A DNA stretch of 64,000 bases from Xanthomonas cucurbitae. Lineage in GTDB: Bacteria > Pseudomonadota > Gammaproteobacteria > Xanthomonadales > Xanthomonadaceae. Location of the stretch: assembly GCF_002939885.1 (NCBI RefSeq), contig NZ_MDED01000002.1, positions 124,001 through 188,000 of the forward strand, written 5' to 3'. A model generated the notes under the pieces. That model was not told where the DNA came from. It was given only the letters and a program-made list of their open reading frames with translations, and ran no database searches. Positions 16,558 through 25,805 of this stretch are shown here, one piece after another (the stretch's first letter is position 1; each line of letters opens with the position of its first letter). The position numbers and the translations under genes were made by a program.

Positions 16558-18723
16558 TCAGTCGGTCAAACCGCGGTTCTCCAGCAGCGCCTTGACGCTG
16601 GGATCCTTGCCGCGGAAATCGCGATACAGCGTGGCCAGGTCGACCGTATTGCCGCGCGAGAGGATCTTGGCGCGGAAGGTGTCGCCGTTCTTGCGGGTCA
16701 GGCCGCCGTTTTCCTTGAACCACTCGAACGCATCGTCATCGAGCACTTCCGACCAGAAGTAGGCGTAGTAACCGGCCGAGTAGCCACCGCCCCAGATGTG
16801 GTCGAAATAGGTGCTGCGGTAACGCGGCGGTACTTCGGCCAAGTCCACCTTGAAGCGCTTCAGCGCATCGGCTTCGTACTTGCTCACATCCTGTAGCGGC
16901 GCATCGGCCGGCTGGGTGTGCCAGGCCAGATCCAGCAACGCCGCCGACAAGTATTCGGTGGTGGCGTAGCCGCTGTTGAAGGTCTTGGCCTTCTTGATCT
17001 TTTCCACCAGCTCGGCCGGCATCGGTGCGCCGGTCTGGTAGTGCTTGGCGTAGTGGGCGAAGACCTTCGGGTCCGAGGCCCAGTGCTCGTTGAACTGCGA
17101 GGGGAATTCCACAAAATCGCGCGAGGTGCTGGTGCCGGCGATCGAGGGGTATTTCACCTTGGAGAACATGCCATGCAGCGCGTGGCCGAACTCGTGGAAC
17201 AGCGTGGTGACGTCGTCGAAGCTCAGCAGTGCCGGCTGGCCGGCGGCCGGCTTGGTGAAGTTGCAGACGTTGTAGACCACCGGCTTGGCACCGGTGAGGC
17301 CGTCCTGTTCGACGAACACGTCCATCCAGGCGCCGCCGGACTTGCTGTCGCGCTTGAAGTAATCGGTGTAGAACAGCGCCATCGAGCTGCCGTCGGCATC
17401 GAAGACTTCATACACCTTCATGTCGGCGTGGTAGGTCGGGATGTCGGTACGCTGCTTGAAGGTGATGCCATACAGCTGCGTGGCCGCGTAGAACACGCCG
17501 TTCTGCAGCACGTTGTCCAGTTCGAAATACGGCTTGATCTGCGATTCGTCCAGGTCGTACTTGGCCTTGCGCACCTGCTCGGCGTAGAAGTCCCAGTCGG
17601 ACGCGGCCAGTTTGAAATCGCCCTTCTGGGCATCGATGACCTTCTGCATTTCGGCCACTTCGCGACGTGCCTTGGCGGTGGCGGCCGGCACGGTGTCGGT
17701 CAGCAACTTGAGCGCCGCCTCCGGGGTCTTGGCCATCTGGTCGCCCAGGCTGTAGGCGGCGTAGTTGTCGAAGCCCAACAACTTGGCTTTTTGCGCACGC
17801 AGCTGCGCCAGGCGCTGGATGGTCTGGCGGGTGTCGTTGGCATCGCCCTTTTCCGCACGCGTTTCAGACGCCTTCAGCACCTCGGCACGCAGCTCGCGAT
17901 TCTTGAGCGACGCCAGCACCGGCTGCTGGGTGGTGTTCTGCAGGGTGAGCAGATACTTGCCATCGAGCTTGCGCGCCTTGGCGGCATCGGCCGCGGCGGC
18001 GATGTCGCCCTCGCTCAGGCCATCGAGCCTGGCGGTGTCGTCAACCACCACCGCAGCGGCGGCCGAGGCGGCGACCAGGCGGGTGTGGAACTGGGTGGAC
18101 AGCGTGGTTTCTTCCACGTTGAGCTTGCGCAGGCTGTCCTTGTCGGCATCGGACAGCTGCGCACCGGCACGGACCAGTTCTTCGTAATCGCGCTCGAGCA
18201 GGCGTTTTTGTTCCGGCTCCAGGTTCAGCGTGTCGCGCTGGTCGTAGAGGGTCTTGACGCGTGCGAACAGCTTGGGATCGAGGTTGATCTCGTCCTTATG
18301 CGCGGCCAGCTTGGGCGCGATCTCTTCCTGGATCTTCTGGCGTGCGTCGCTGGTATCGGCCTGGACCAGCCCGAAGAAGATGCGCGATACGCGCGTCAGC
18401 GTTTCGCCGCTGCGTTCCAGCGCTTCGATGGTGTTGTCGAAGGTGGGCGCCTGGTTGTTGTCGGCGATCTTGCGCACGTCGGCCAGGTGCTGGCGCATGC
18501 CTTCCTCGAAGGCCGGCAGGTAGTCGCTGTCCTGGATCTTGTCGAACGGCGGCGCCTGGAACGGCAGCGTGCTGGCGGTCAGCAGCGGGTTCGGCGCGGC
18601 ATCGGCGGCCGGGGTAGCGGTGTTCTCGGACACGGGGGCGGACTCCTGACCGGACGGCTCTTTTCCAGAACATGCGGCCAGTGCCAGGGTGATGGCGGCG
18701 GCCAGAACGACAGTACGCGACAT
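16558..18723 (-). CDS. M3-family peptidyl-dipeptidase (Dcp-like), lipoprotein
   Basis: A 721-residue zinc oligopeptidase. The first 19 residues form a lipoprotein signal ending in the lipobox LAAC (MSRTVVLAAAITLALAACSG), followed by a Pro/Ala/Glu linker and the all-helical M3 catalytic domain. The zinc motif is in LFHEFGHALHGMFS (about residue 500) and the third ligand is downstream. Family members release dipeptides or cleave short peptides; the lipid anchor places it in the periplasm. It is a tandem paralog of the frameshifted gene next to it, so the intact copy may cover both roles. The start is the ATG at 18723. Confidence 0.9.
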   Translation of the reverse strand: MSRTVVLAAAITLALAACSGKEPSGQESAPVSENTATPAADAAPNPLLTASTLPFQAPPFDKIQDSDYLPAFEEGMRQHLADVRKIADNNQAPTFDNTIEALERSGETLTRVSRIFFGLVQADTSDARQKIQEEIAPKLAAHKDEINLDPKLFARVKTLYDQRDTLNLEPEQKRLLERDYEELVRAGAQLSDADKDSLRKLNVEETTLSTQFHTRLVAASAAAAVVVDDTARLDGLSEGDIAAAADAAKARKLDGKYLLTLQNTTQQPVLASLKNRELRAEVLKASETRAEKGDANDTRQTIQRLAQLRAQKAKLLGFDNYAAYSLGDQMAKTPEAALKLLTDTVPAATAKARREVAEMQKVIDAQKGDFKLAASDWDFYAEQVRKAKYDLDESQIKPYFELDNVLQNGVFYAATQLYGITFKQRTDIPTYHADMKVYEVFDADGSSMALFYTDYFKRDSKSGGAWMDVFVEQDGLTGAKPVVYNVCNFTKPAAGQPALLSFDDVTTLFHEFGHALHGMFSKVKYPSIAGTSTSRDFVEFPSQFNEHWASDPKVFAHYAKHYQTGAPMPAELVEKIKKAKTFNSGYATTEYLSAALLDLAWHTQPADAPLQDVSKYEADALKRFKVDLAEVPPRYRSTYFDHIWGGGYSAGYYAYFWSEVLDDDAFEWFKENGGLTRKNGDTFRAKILSRGNTVDLATLYRDFRGKDPSVKALLENRGLTD

Positions 18724-18856
18724 GGCGTGTGATTCCTGAGTGGTGGGTACGACAAACCATCACGCTAGCGGGTTTGCGCGGCGCCGGCATGTGCCGTTGG
18801 CTGGGCAAGGATGCATGGCGATGTGCGGAGCAGAGACGGCCGGCGGGGTGGGGGCA

Positions 18857-18902
18857 CCCTCATCCGCCCTTCGGGCACCTTCTCCCGCAGGCGGGAGAAG
18901 GC
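18857..18902. repeat. Dispersed intergenic palindromic repeat, copy 3
   Basis: CCCTCATCCGCCCTTCGGGC followed by CCTTCTCCCGC-ag-GCGGGAGAAGG. It is nearly identical in arrangement to the element at 251-296 and lies between the M3 peptidase and asparaginase genes. Confidence 0.7.
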
Positions 18903-18922
18903 AGTGACTCACGCTGGCTTCC

Positions 18923-19933
18923 TCAAAGCGTTTCGTCCTTGAAGATCGCCACGTGCGGGGCGCCGTCGGCACCGATCCAGCCGCGGTACATGCCTTCGGT
19001 ATTGAACGGGAAGGCGATGTTGCCTTGCGCATCCAGCGCAATGGCGCCGCCATCGCCGCCGGCGGTGGGAATCTGCTGGTCGATCACCGCCTCGGCGGCC
19101 TGCTGCAACGACTGCCCGGCGTATTTCATGCGCGCGCAGATGTCGTAGGCGGCCACCGCACGGATGTAGAACTCGCCCCAGCCGGTGCCGGAGACGGCGC
19201 ACTGCGCATTGGCATAGGTGCCGGCGCCGATGATGGGCGCATCGCCCACGCGGCCGTAGCGCTTGTTGGTCATGCCGCCGGTGGAGGTGCCGGCGGCCAG
19301 ATGGCCGTTGCGGTCCAGCGCCAGCGCGCCGACAGTGCCAAAATGCCTGGCGGTTTCCAGGTCCAGCGCCGCCTGCGCCTGGCGGTCGCCGGCCTCGGCC
19401 TTGAGCGCCTTCTGCAGCTGCTGCCAGCGCTTGTCGGTGTGGAAGTAGCTCGGGTCCACCAGGGTGACGCCCTGCTCGCGCGCGAACTGCTCGGCGCCGT
19501 CGCCGACCAGCATCACGTGCCTGGAACGCTCCATGACGCGGCGTGCCAGCTGGATCGGGTTCTTGACCGTGTGCACGCCGGCAATCGCCCCGGCCTGGCC
19601 GCTGGCGCCATCCATGATCGCCGCGTCCAGCTCGTTCTTGCCGTCGTGAGTGAAAACTGCACCGCGCCCGGCGTTGAACTGCGGCGCGTCCTCCAGCACG
19701 GTGATGGTGGCGGCCACCGCCTCCACCGTGCTGCCGCCGCGGTTCAACACCGCATGCCCGGTGCGCAGCGCGCGTTGCATCGCCTCGCGTGCCTGGGCCT
19801 GTTCCTCGGCAGACAACCCAGACTTCTCCACGCCTGCGCCGCCATGGATCACCAGCATCGGGGTGGCGGCCAGGGTCGGACCGGCACACAGCAGCAAGGA
19901 CAGGCACACCATGAGGATGGGCGAAGCGATCAT
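18923..19933 (-). CDS. Isoaspartyl peptidase / L-asparaginase, secreted
   Basis: A 336-residue Ntn-hydrolase of the plant-type asparaginase family. It has a signal peptide (cleavage about residue 22-24, CAGPTLAATP), the N-terminal LVIHGGAG motif (about 28-34) and the autocleavage/nucleophile site HFGTVGALALD with T200 as the expected catalytic threonine. The oxyanion/substrate loop GTSTGGMTNK follows. Autoproteolysis before the threonine gives alpha and beta chains that hydrolyse beta-aspartyl dipeptides and asparagine in the periplasm. The start is the ATG at 19933; another lies 6 codons upstream. It is probably transcribed alone or with the acyltransferase gene upstream. Confidence 0.9.
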   Translation of the reverse strand: MIASPILMVCLSLLLCAGPTLAATPMLVIHGGAGVEKSGLSAEEQAQAREAMQRALRTGHAVLNRGGSTVEAVAATITVLEDAPQFNAGRGAVFTHDGKNELDAAIMDGASGQAGAIAGVHTVKNPIQLARRVMERSRHVMLVGDGAEQFAREQGVTLVDPSYFHTDKRWQQLQKALKAEAGDRQAQAALDLETARHFGTVGALALDRNGHLAAGTSTGGMTNKRYGRVGDAPIIGAGTYANAQCAVSGTGWGEFYIRAVAAYDICARMKYAGQSLQQAAEAVIDQQIPTAGGDGGAIALDAQGNIAFPFNTEGMYRGWIGADGAPHVAIFKDETL

Positions 19934-20032
19934 GCGGTTTCCTGGTTGCACATGCGCACGGTGATCGGCAGGTGCGGATGGGATGAGATGCGTTTCGCAG
20001 GCCAGACCCTGTGCCCGGCCTCCAGCGGCGTC

Positions 20033-20662
20033 CTACAGCGTATCGCGATGCTTGCCTCGCCACGGCCGGTACCAGGTGCGGATGGCGGCGATGTCGGCGG
20101 CCATGTCGGTGCCGGTCCAGAACGGCTCGCCGATGCCCACGGTCTTGCTGGGGTAATCGAAGTACACCGGCAGGATCGGCACCTGCGCATCGGAGGCGAT
20201 CTTCCAGAAGCCGGCCTTCCAGTGTTCGACGCGCTTGCGCGTGCCCTCGGGGGTAATCACATACCACATCTGCTCGGAGTTGCGGATCAGCCGCACCGCC
20301 TGGCCGATGGTGCCCTGCGGCGAACTACGGTCCAGCGGAATGCCGCCGAGTTTGCGCAGCAGCGGGCCCAGCGGCCACCAGAACAACTGCGCCTTGCCCA
20401 GCACGCGCACATCGAAGCCCAGCGCGAACTTGGCCGCAAAGCCCAGGAAACCGTCCCAGTTGGACGAATGCGGAGCCACGATCATCACCAGCTTGGGCTC
20501 ATCGGGCAGCCGCCCGAGCAGGCGCCAGCCGGTCAGGCGCAGCGCGGTACGGCCCAGCCAGCGGCCGAAGCGGCCGTGCGCACGCGGCATTCTGGGCGGT
20601 GCTGGCTGCAGCAGGATGTTGGCCTGTGTGACCGGTGGCAACGACGGAGCGTCTTGACTCAC
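20033..20662 (-). CDS. Lysophospholipid acyltransferase family protein
   Basis: A 209-residue membrane-associated acyltransferase. The catalytic H-X4-D box is H65-SSNW-D70 and the phosphate-binding motif is E139-G-T-R142; the region between them contains the usual LGKAQLFWWPLGPLLRKLGG. Family members acylate lysophosphatidate or related lysolipids at the inner membrane. It is shorter than canonical PlsC (about 245) and carries a 25-30 residue Pro-rich N-terminus, so the exact substrate is open. The start codon is 2 bp after the arfB stop, so the two genes form an operon. Confidence 0.82.
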   Translation of the reverse strand: MSQDAPSLPPVTQANILLQPAPPRMPRAHGRFGRWLGRTALRLTGWRLLGRLPDEPKLVMIVAPHSSNWDGFLGFAAKFALGFDVRVLGKAQLFWWPLGPLLRKLGGIPLDRSSPQGTIGQAVRLIRNSEQMWYVITPEGTRKRVEHWKAGFWKIASDAQVPILPVYFDYPSKTVGIGEPFWTGTDMAADIAAIRTWYRPWRGKHRDTL

Positions 20663-20664
20663 GC

Positions 20665-21096
20665 TTACTCCCAGTGGGACGCGGAGCGTCCACGTTTGGT
20701 CTGACTGCGCTCACGCTTGGCATCCAGCCGCCGCAGCTTGGCGCCATGACTCGGTTTGGTGGCGACCCGGCGCTTGGGCACCGACAGGCACGCACTGATG
20801 ATCTCGACCAGCCGCTCGCGCGCATCGTCGCGGCTGCGATCCTGGGTGCGGAAGCGCTGCGCATCGATCACCAGCACGCCTTCGGCGGTCATGCGGCGGT
20901 CGCGCCGCGACAGCAGGCGCGCACGCAAGGGCTCGGGCAGCGAGGGCGATCCGGCCACGTCGAAGCGCAGCTCCACCGCGGTGGACACCTTGTTGACGTT
21001 CTGCCCACCGGCGCCGCTGGCGCGCACGAAGCGCTCGACGAGCTCGCTGGGCGGGATCGTCAGGCTGGGGGTGATCTGGATCGGGTCGCTGGCCAT
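20665..21096 (-). CDS. arfB: Alternative ribosome-rescue factor / peptidyl-tRNA hydrolase
   Basis: A 143-residue RF-1-like protein with the hydrolytic GGQ motif in SGAGGQNVNK (G30-Q32) and the long basic C-terminal tail (about residues 105-143, many Lys/Arg) that enters the empty mRNA channel. ArfB (YaeJ) frees ribosomes stalled without a stop codon. The start is the ATG at 21096. A divergent DUF2059 gene begins 90 bp away, so the promoters of both lie in that gap. Confidence 0.9.
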   Translation of the reverse strand: MASDPIQITPSLTIPPSELVERFVRASGAGGQNVNKVSTAVELRFDVAGSPSLPEPLRARLLSRRDRRMTAEGVLVIDAQRFRTQDRSRDDARERLVEIISACLSVPKRRVATKPSHGAKLRRLDAKRERSQTKRGRSASHWE

Positions 21097-21185
21097 ACGC
21101 GTCGATTGTATCGGCAGCGGCACGCATGCGCGCGAACACCGGCTTCCCGTATGCTGCGGCCGGTTCCCCACTGCAGGACGCTTCG

Positions 21186-21725
21186 ATGACCCCCGATTCG
21201 CTCGCCCCCGCCGGCGCGCTTGCCCGCCGCCTGATGCTGCTGGCCCTGCTGGCGCTGGCCACCCCGGCCGCGCTGGCGCAGGCGCCCACCGATGCCGACG
21301 TCAACCGTCTGCTGGCCGCTTCGCGCGCGCAGACCATGCTGGACACCATGCTGCCGCAGATCGAGGCGATGCAGCAGCAGCAGTTCGCCCAGCTCACCGC
21401 GCAGCGCCAGCTCGACCCCGCCGAGCAGGCGCAACTGCAGCGCATCCAGGAACGCACCCGCCAGACCGTGCGCAAGGCGCTGTCGTGGTCGGAGCTGCGA
21501 CCGATGTACGTGGACATCTACAAGCGCTCGTTCTCGCGCGAGGATGTGCTGGCCATGGCCGAGTTCTACGAGAGCTCGGCCGGCCAGAGCCTGCTGGACA
21601 AGACCCCCGCCCTGACCCAGAACCTGATGGGCGCCATCCAGCAGAAGATGCTGCCGCTGTTTGCCGACCTGCAGAAGGATCTGGAGACCATCGTCAACGA
21701 GCCTGCCCCGGCGCAGAAGCCCTGA
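21186..21725 (+). CDS. DUF2059 secreted protein
   Basis: A 179-residue exported protein. Residues 1 to about 32 form a signal peptide with a long n-region (MTPDSLAPAGALARRLMLLA... ending ALAQAP). The rest is helical and Gln/Leu-rich, with the DUF2059 core ELRPMYVDIYKRSFSREDVL and FYESSAGQSLLDKTP. The family is periplasmic and of unknown function. The start is the ATG at 21186; an earlier in-frame ATG at 21126 would prevent a sensible signal peptide. It is followed directly by a dispersed repeat region. Confidence 0.85.
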   Translation: MTPDSLAPAGALARRLMLLALLALATPAALAQAPTDADVNRLLAASRAQTMLDTMLPQIEAMQQQQFAQLTAQRQLDPAEQAQLQRIQERTRQTVRKALSWSELRPMYVDIYKRSFSREDVLAMAEFYESSAGQSLLDKTPALTQNLMGAIQQKMLPLFADLQKDLETIVNEPAPAQKP

Positions 21726-21730
21726 GGGGC

Positions 21731-21869
21731 GGGGAATCGGGAATCGGGAATCGTTAGAGCACAGCGCAAGCCCCTCTCCCTGTGGGGCGAGAAGGCACAG
21801 CTTGCGCGCCACTGGCGCGCGTACCTCGGAGCGCCCGGGGCGCGGAGCGAGGGTTGGGGTGAGGGTGCG
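21731..21869. repeat. Compound dispersed intergenic repeat
   Basis: Begins with three tandem GGGAATC units (21731-21753), followed by a CCCCTCTCCCTGTGGGGCGA block and a mirrored GGGTTGGGGTGAGGGTG end. The middle holds GCGCGCCACTGGCGCGC. Both components recur elsewhere in the window (compare 53767-53857 and the CCTTCTCCC elements). It is non-coding and is located between convergent genes. Confidence 0.6.
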
Positions 21870-21935
21870 GCTGCACGGAGTGGCACCAATCGCCACTGCC
21901 TTGCCCACTGGGAAGAGGACCACAGCGCGCCAGCG

Positions 21936-22670
21936 CTAAATCGCTGCCGCTACCTGCAACTGCGGCATGTCCCAGCCGAACAATGCGCAGGCCTTGACGA
22001 ATTCCACATCCAGCGGTGCGGTGACGCCGATGCGCCTGCCATCGGCCGGGTGTGGAAACTCCAGGCGTTCGGCGTGCAGCAGCATGCGGTGGATGCCGAG
22101 CATGCGGAAGCTGCGGTTGTGGCGGCCATCGCCATGGCTGGTGTCGCCGATCATGTGATGCGACAGGTGCTTCATGTGCCGGCGGATCTGCCGAAAGCGC
22201 CCGGTCTGCGGCTGGCAGCGCAGCAGCGCATAACGCGAGGTGGCAAAGCCGGTGGAGGGGATCTCCAGCTCGCCGGTGGCCAGCCGCTGGAAGTGGGTCA
22301 CCGCCGGCTTTTTCACCGGTTTGCCAGGGCCGCCATCCAGGGCGTGATCGACGACGAACTGCTCCTCGGCCGGCCAGCCGCGGCACACCGTCAGGTAGTG
22401 CTTGTCCACCTCGCCGGCCATCAGCGCCTTGCCCAGTGCACTGGCGCTGTCGCGGTCGAAGGCCAGCAGCAGGCAGCCACTGGTGGCGCGGTCGAGCCGG
22501 TGCACCAGGAAGATCGGCCGGCCCAGCTGCTCGCGCAGGCGGTCGGCCAGGAAGTCGTCTTCCCCGCGCGCCAGCTTGCTGTCGTGGACCATCAGGCCTG
22601 CGGGTTTGTCGACCACGGCCAGGACTTCGTCCTGGTGGAGAATCTGCAGATGCTTGGGGGATGTGCTCAC
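21936..22670 (-). CDS. RluA-family pseudouridine synthase (TruC-like)
   Basis: A 244-residue pseudouridine synthase with the catalytic aspartate in HRLDRATSG (D60), the DKPAGLMVH entry motif and the RFRQIRRHMKHL segment typical of the RluA/TruC branch. There is no N-terminal S4 domain. TruC modifies U65 of two tRNAs; the length and the single domain favour TruC over the rRNA enzymes, but substrate is inferred. The start is taken as the GTG at 22670 (VSTSPKHLQILHQDE), because the much longer frame to 22916 overlaps the divergent gene and lacks coding character. Confidence 0.82.
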   Translation of the reverse strand: MSTSPKHLQILHQDEVLAVVDKPAGLMVHDSKLARGEDDFLADRLREQLGRPIFLVHRLDRATSGCLLLAFDRDSASALGKALMAGEVDKHYLTVCRGWPAEEQFVVDHALDGGPGKPVKKPAVTHFQRLATGELEIPSTGFATSRYALLRCQPQTGRFRQIRRHMKHLSHHMIGDTSHGDGRHNRSFRMLGIHRMLLHAERLEFPHPADGRRIGVTAPLDVEFVKACALFGWDMPQLQVAAAI

Positions 22671-22786
22671 CGGTGGATTATCCGCATCGCTGACACCGCC
22701 TGCCACTGCGCACGCGTGCCCATGCGCCGGTTGACCGCAGCACGGTGCCGGCAGAGCATGCAGATTCCCCACCGTGGACCACCCCA

Positions 22787-23248
22787 ATGCGTACCTGGCT
22801 TCTGTTTTGCCTGCTGGCGGTCGCCCCGCTCGCGCAGGCCCTGGACCTGCCCTACGACGAACACGCCAATGCGGACGCGCAGCTACGCGCTGCGCTGGCC
22901 GCCGGCAAGAAAGCACATAAACCCACCTTGGTGATCTTCGGCGCCAACTGGTGCCACGACTGCCGCGCGCTGGACGCGGCGTTGCACACGGCCAGGAATG
23001 CGCCGCTGATCGACAAGTCGTTCGTGGTGGTCAAGGTGGATGTGGGCAACTTCGACCGCAACCTGGCGCTCAGCCAGCGCTACGGCGACCCGATCCAGAA
23101 GGGCATCCCGGCTGCGGTGGTGATCTCTCCCACCGGCACGCTGGTTTACACCACCCGTGCTGGCGAGCTGGCCAATGCGCGCAAGATGAGCGATGACGGC
23201 ATCTACCAGTTCTTCGACCATGTGGCGCATGCCAACCACGCGCCCTGA
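22787..23248 (+). CDS. Secreted thioredoxin-like protein (CHDC)
   Basis: A 153-residue protein with a 19-residue signal peptide (MRTWLLFCLLAVAPLAQA) and a thioredoxin fold whose active site is C56-H-D-C59 in FGANWCHDCRALD. The cis-proline region is GIPAAVVISPTG. The CHDC pair and export suggest a periplasmic thiol reductase or cytochrome-maturation-type helper; the partner is unknown. The start is the ATG at 22787, which gives a proper signal peptide; an upstream ATG at 22745 does not. Confidence 0.85.
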   Translation: MRTWLLFCLLAVAPLAQALDLPYDEHANADAQLRAALAAGKKAHKPTLVIFGANWCHDCRALDAALHTARNAPLIDKSFVVVKVDVGNFDRNLALSQRYGDPIQKGIPAAVVISPTGTLVYTTRAGELANARKMSDDGIYQFFDHVAHANHAP

Positions 23249-23331
23249 GGCCATGGCCACCGCGCACGCGGCCTGCGCCGGCTGACCGTCGGGCAGCGTC
23301 GATGGGCCGTGTGGCGCAGGGAATACGCGAC

Positions 23332-25005
23332 CTAGCGACGCAGCCAGGCCACCAGCAACGCGGCCGTGCCGGCGCCGCCGCTGATCCAGCTCCATACCGG
23401 TATCGTGCCCAGGTACCAACCGTCCGGATGCAGGCCGTACAGCACCGCGGCGACCACCAGCAACCCGCTGCCAGTGATGGCGGTGACCACGCGGGTCTGC
23501 AGCTTGCGCAGGCTCAACTCCAGCGCGCGCAGCTCGGTAGAGCGGATCTCCAGCTGATGGCGGCCTTCCACCTGCTGCTTCAGCCAGCTGTGCACCAGGC
23601 GCGGCATGTCCGGCGCGTGGGTCATGAGTTCCGGGAGCCGCTTGCCCAATTCGCCGAGCATGCGGCGCGGGCTGTAGCGCTCGCGCAGGATGCGTTCGAG
23701 CACCGGGCGCGCCACCGCCCAGATATCCAGCTTGGGGTCGAGCTGCCGGCCCACCCCTTCGATGTTGAGCAGGGTCTTCTGCAGCAGGATCAGCTGTGGC
23801 TGCAGGGTCAGCTCGTAGCGCTGCGCGACGCGGAACAGCTTGATGAGCACCTGCGCCAACGAGATTTCCGACAGCGGGCGGGTGAAGTACGGCTCGCATA
23901 CCGAACGTGCAGCTGCTTCCAGTTCGTCGATGCGCACGTTCGAGGGCATCCAGCCCGCCTCTACGTGCAACTCGGCCATGCGGCGGTAATCCTTGTGGAA
24001 GATCGCCATGAAGTTCTCGGCCAGGTAGTACTGATCTTCCTGCGAGAGCTGACCCATGATGCCGAAATCCAGCGCGATGAAGCGCGGGTTGAGACGGCGC
24101 TCCGGGTCCGCATCGACCCAGATGTTGCCGGCATGCGCATCGGCATGGAAAAAGTTGTCGCGGAACACCTGGGTGTAGAACACGCGCACGCCCTTGGCCG
24201 CCAGCGCCTTTCGATCGATGCCGGCGGCGTCGAGCTTGACGATATCGTCGGAGGGAATGCCGTACACGCGCTCTAATGTGAGCGCACGCTCGGCGGTGTG
24301 CGACCAGATCACTTCCGGCACGTACAGATCGTCCGAGCCTTCCCAGAACCGGCGCAGCACGCTGGCGTTTGCGCCTTCGCGCTGCAGATCGAGTTCGGCA
24401 GACAGGGTGCCTTCGATCTCGGCCACCACCTCGCGCGGGCGGATCTTGTCCGCACGCGGGTGGGTGCGTTCGACCAGCGTGGCCAGCGAGTGCAGCAGCG
24501 CGATATCGGCATCGATCTGGCGCTCGATGTCCGGGCGCAGCACCTTGACCACCACTGCGCGACCCACGCCGTTGGCATCGGCCGGCAGCGTGGCCGCATG
24601 CACCTGCGCGATGGAGGCAGACGCCAGCGGCACCGTGTCGAAGGAGGCGAACGCCACACTGACCGGCAGGCCGAGCGCACGTTCGACGATCAGACGCGCA
24701 GCCTCACCGTCGAACGGCTTGACCCGGTCCTGCAGCAAGGTGAGTTCTTCGGCCACGTCGGCCGGAATCAGATCGCGCCGGGTCGAAAGGATCTGCCCGA
24801 ACTTGACGAAGATCGGCCCCAGCTCCTGCAAGGCCAAGCGTAGCCGCGCACCGCGCGATTGCGCGGCGATTTCGGCGCTGGCGCGCGGCACGAACGGTTT
24901 GGCCAGGCGCAGCCAGCGCTCGGCCGGAGTGCCTTCGAGCAAGGCGTCCAACCGGTAGCGCAGGATCACCCGGCCGATGCGGCTGGCCCGCAGGATCGCC
25001 TTCAT
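23332..25005 (-). CDS. ubiB: Ubiquinone biosynthesis regulatory kinase-like protein
   Basis: A 557-residue ABC1/UbiB-family atypical kinase. It has the KxGQ motif in [16 protein letters not shown] (about residues 65-80), the alanine-rich nucleotide loop [13 protein letters not shown] (about 125-137), the ExD motif in [10 protein letters not shown] and the metal-binding ALDFGIMG. Two hydrophobic helices at the C-terminus (about 505-555) anchor it in the membrane. UbiB is needed for aerobic ubiquinone synthesis, probably by extracting or presenting lipid intermediates through ATPase activity. It overlaps ubiJ by 4 bp (ATGA), so the two are translationally coupled. Confidence 0.95.
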   Translation of the reverse strand: MKAILRASRIGRVILRYRLDALLEGTPAERWLRLAKPFVPRASAEIAAQSRGARLRLALQELGPIFVKFGQILSTRRDLIPADVAEELTLLQDRVKPFDGEAARLIVERALGLPVSVAFASFDTVPLASASIAQVHAATLPADANGVGRAVVVKVLRPDIERQIDADIALLHSLATLVERTHPRADKIRPREVVAEIEGTLSAELDLQREGANASVLRRFWEGSDDLYVPEVIWSHTAERALTLERVYGIPSDDIVKLDAAGIDRKALAAKGVRVFYTQVFRDNFFHADAHAGNIWVDADPERRLNPRFIALDFGIMGQLSQEDQYYLAENFMAIFHKDYRRMAELHVEAGWMPSNVRIDELEAAARSVCEPYFTRPLSEISLAQVLIKLFRVAQRYELTLQPQLILLQKTLLNIEGVGRQLDPKLDIWAVARPVLERILRERYSPRRMLGELGKRLPELMTHAPDMPRLVHSWLKQQVEGRHQLEIRSTELRALELSLRKLQTRVVTAITGSGLLVVAAVLYGLHPDGWYLGTIPVWSWISGGAGTAALLVAWLRR

Positions 25006-25646
25006 GCCGCGCCTCCGGCAGCGCGCAGGCGGGCGACACGCGCAGCCAGGCGTTCGACAGCGTCGCGCAGCTCGTCCACGTCATCGTGGAAGGCGTCCAG
25101 CTCGGCACGCGGCACCACATCACGCGATTCTTCGGTGACGAATTCGGCCGCGCTATGCGCCAGATCCGATGCGCTGCGGCGGGCCTGCTGCAGCGCCGTG
25201 CGGACCGCAGCGGCAATCTGCACGCCCAGAATCTGCCCGAACACCGCCACGAACGGCAGCTGCCAATCCGGATCGAAGCGCCCGGCCAGCTGCTGCAGCT
25301 GGCGCGCCAGTTCCGCATCGCCGGAGACCTTGAGCCGCCCTGCCGGCGCACCGCTGCGGCGCGCTTTGGCCAGGAACGGCAATTGCCCGAGCAAGCCGGC
25401 CAGGCTGCTGCGCACCGCCAGATCCGGTTCCTGCGCCGGGTCCACCGGCCCCACCAGCAGCCGGCGTTCGTGCACGCGGATCTGCAGGGCCAGGGCGGGC
25501 GCGTCCAGGGTCAGCGCAATCCGCTGGCCTTCCAGCGGCAGCAGGGCGTCGCGGGTATCCGGGTCCAGCGCCAGCGCGCGGTTGAGCGCGGCCTGCAGGG
25601 CCTGGCCGGCGAGCGGCTTGAGTGAGTTGAAAAGTGATCCGGGCAT
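25002..25646 (-). CDS. ubiJ: Ubiquinone biosynthesis accessory factor UbiJ (SCP2 domain)
   Basis: A 214-residue protein with an N-terminal SCP2-like lipid-binding domain (about 10-115: [37 protein letters not shown]) and a C-terminal helical/coiled-coil region (about 165-210). UbiJ binds ubiquinone intermediates and scaffolds the Ubi enzyme complex. Identification rests on the domain layout plus the 4-bp overlap with ubiB, the conserved ubiJ-ubiB order. The start is the ATG at 25646, and the promoter should be in the 159-bp divergent gap shared with ddl. Confidence 0.9.
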   Translation of the reverse strand: MPGSLFNSLKPLAGQALQAALNRALALDPDTRDALLPLEGQRIALTLDAPALALQIRVHERRLLVGPVDPAQEPDLAVRSSLAGLLGQLPFLAKARRSGAPAGRLKVSGDAELARQLQQLAGRFDPDWQLPFVAVFGQILGVQIAAAVRTALQQARRSASDLAHSAAEFVTEESRDVVPRAELDAFHDDVDELRDAVERLAARVARLRAAGGAA

Positions 25647-25805
25647 ACAGGCATTCTACCGCCACCGCATGTCGCAGCCGCCTGATGGCGGTCTGCCTGT
25701 CGCTGTTGCGCGTTGCCGAAGCACCAGCACAACTGCCTGCAGGCTTCCGTGCGCTGCTCCCGCGCGGCATCCTGCCGCTTCCCTCAGCGATGGCAGGAAC
25801 AGGCA

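Noticed and set aside
16169-16723. Separate small gene carrying the signal MQRPVVLAVTIMACLAACSG
   Set aside because: The signal belongs to the frameshifted M3 peptidase; restoring one base joins it to the mature protein.
16918-18732. 604-codon + strand ORF opposite the second M3 peptidase
   Set aside because: Shadow of a conserved metallopeptidase; glycine/valine/histidine-rich with no motif.
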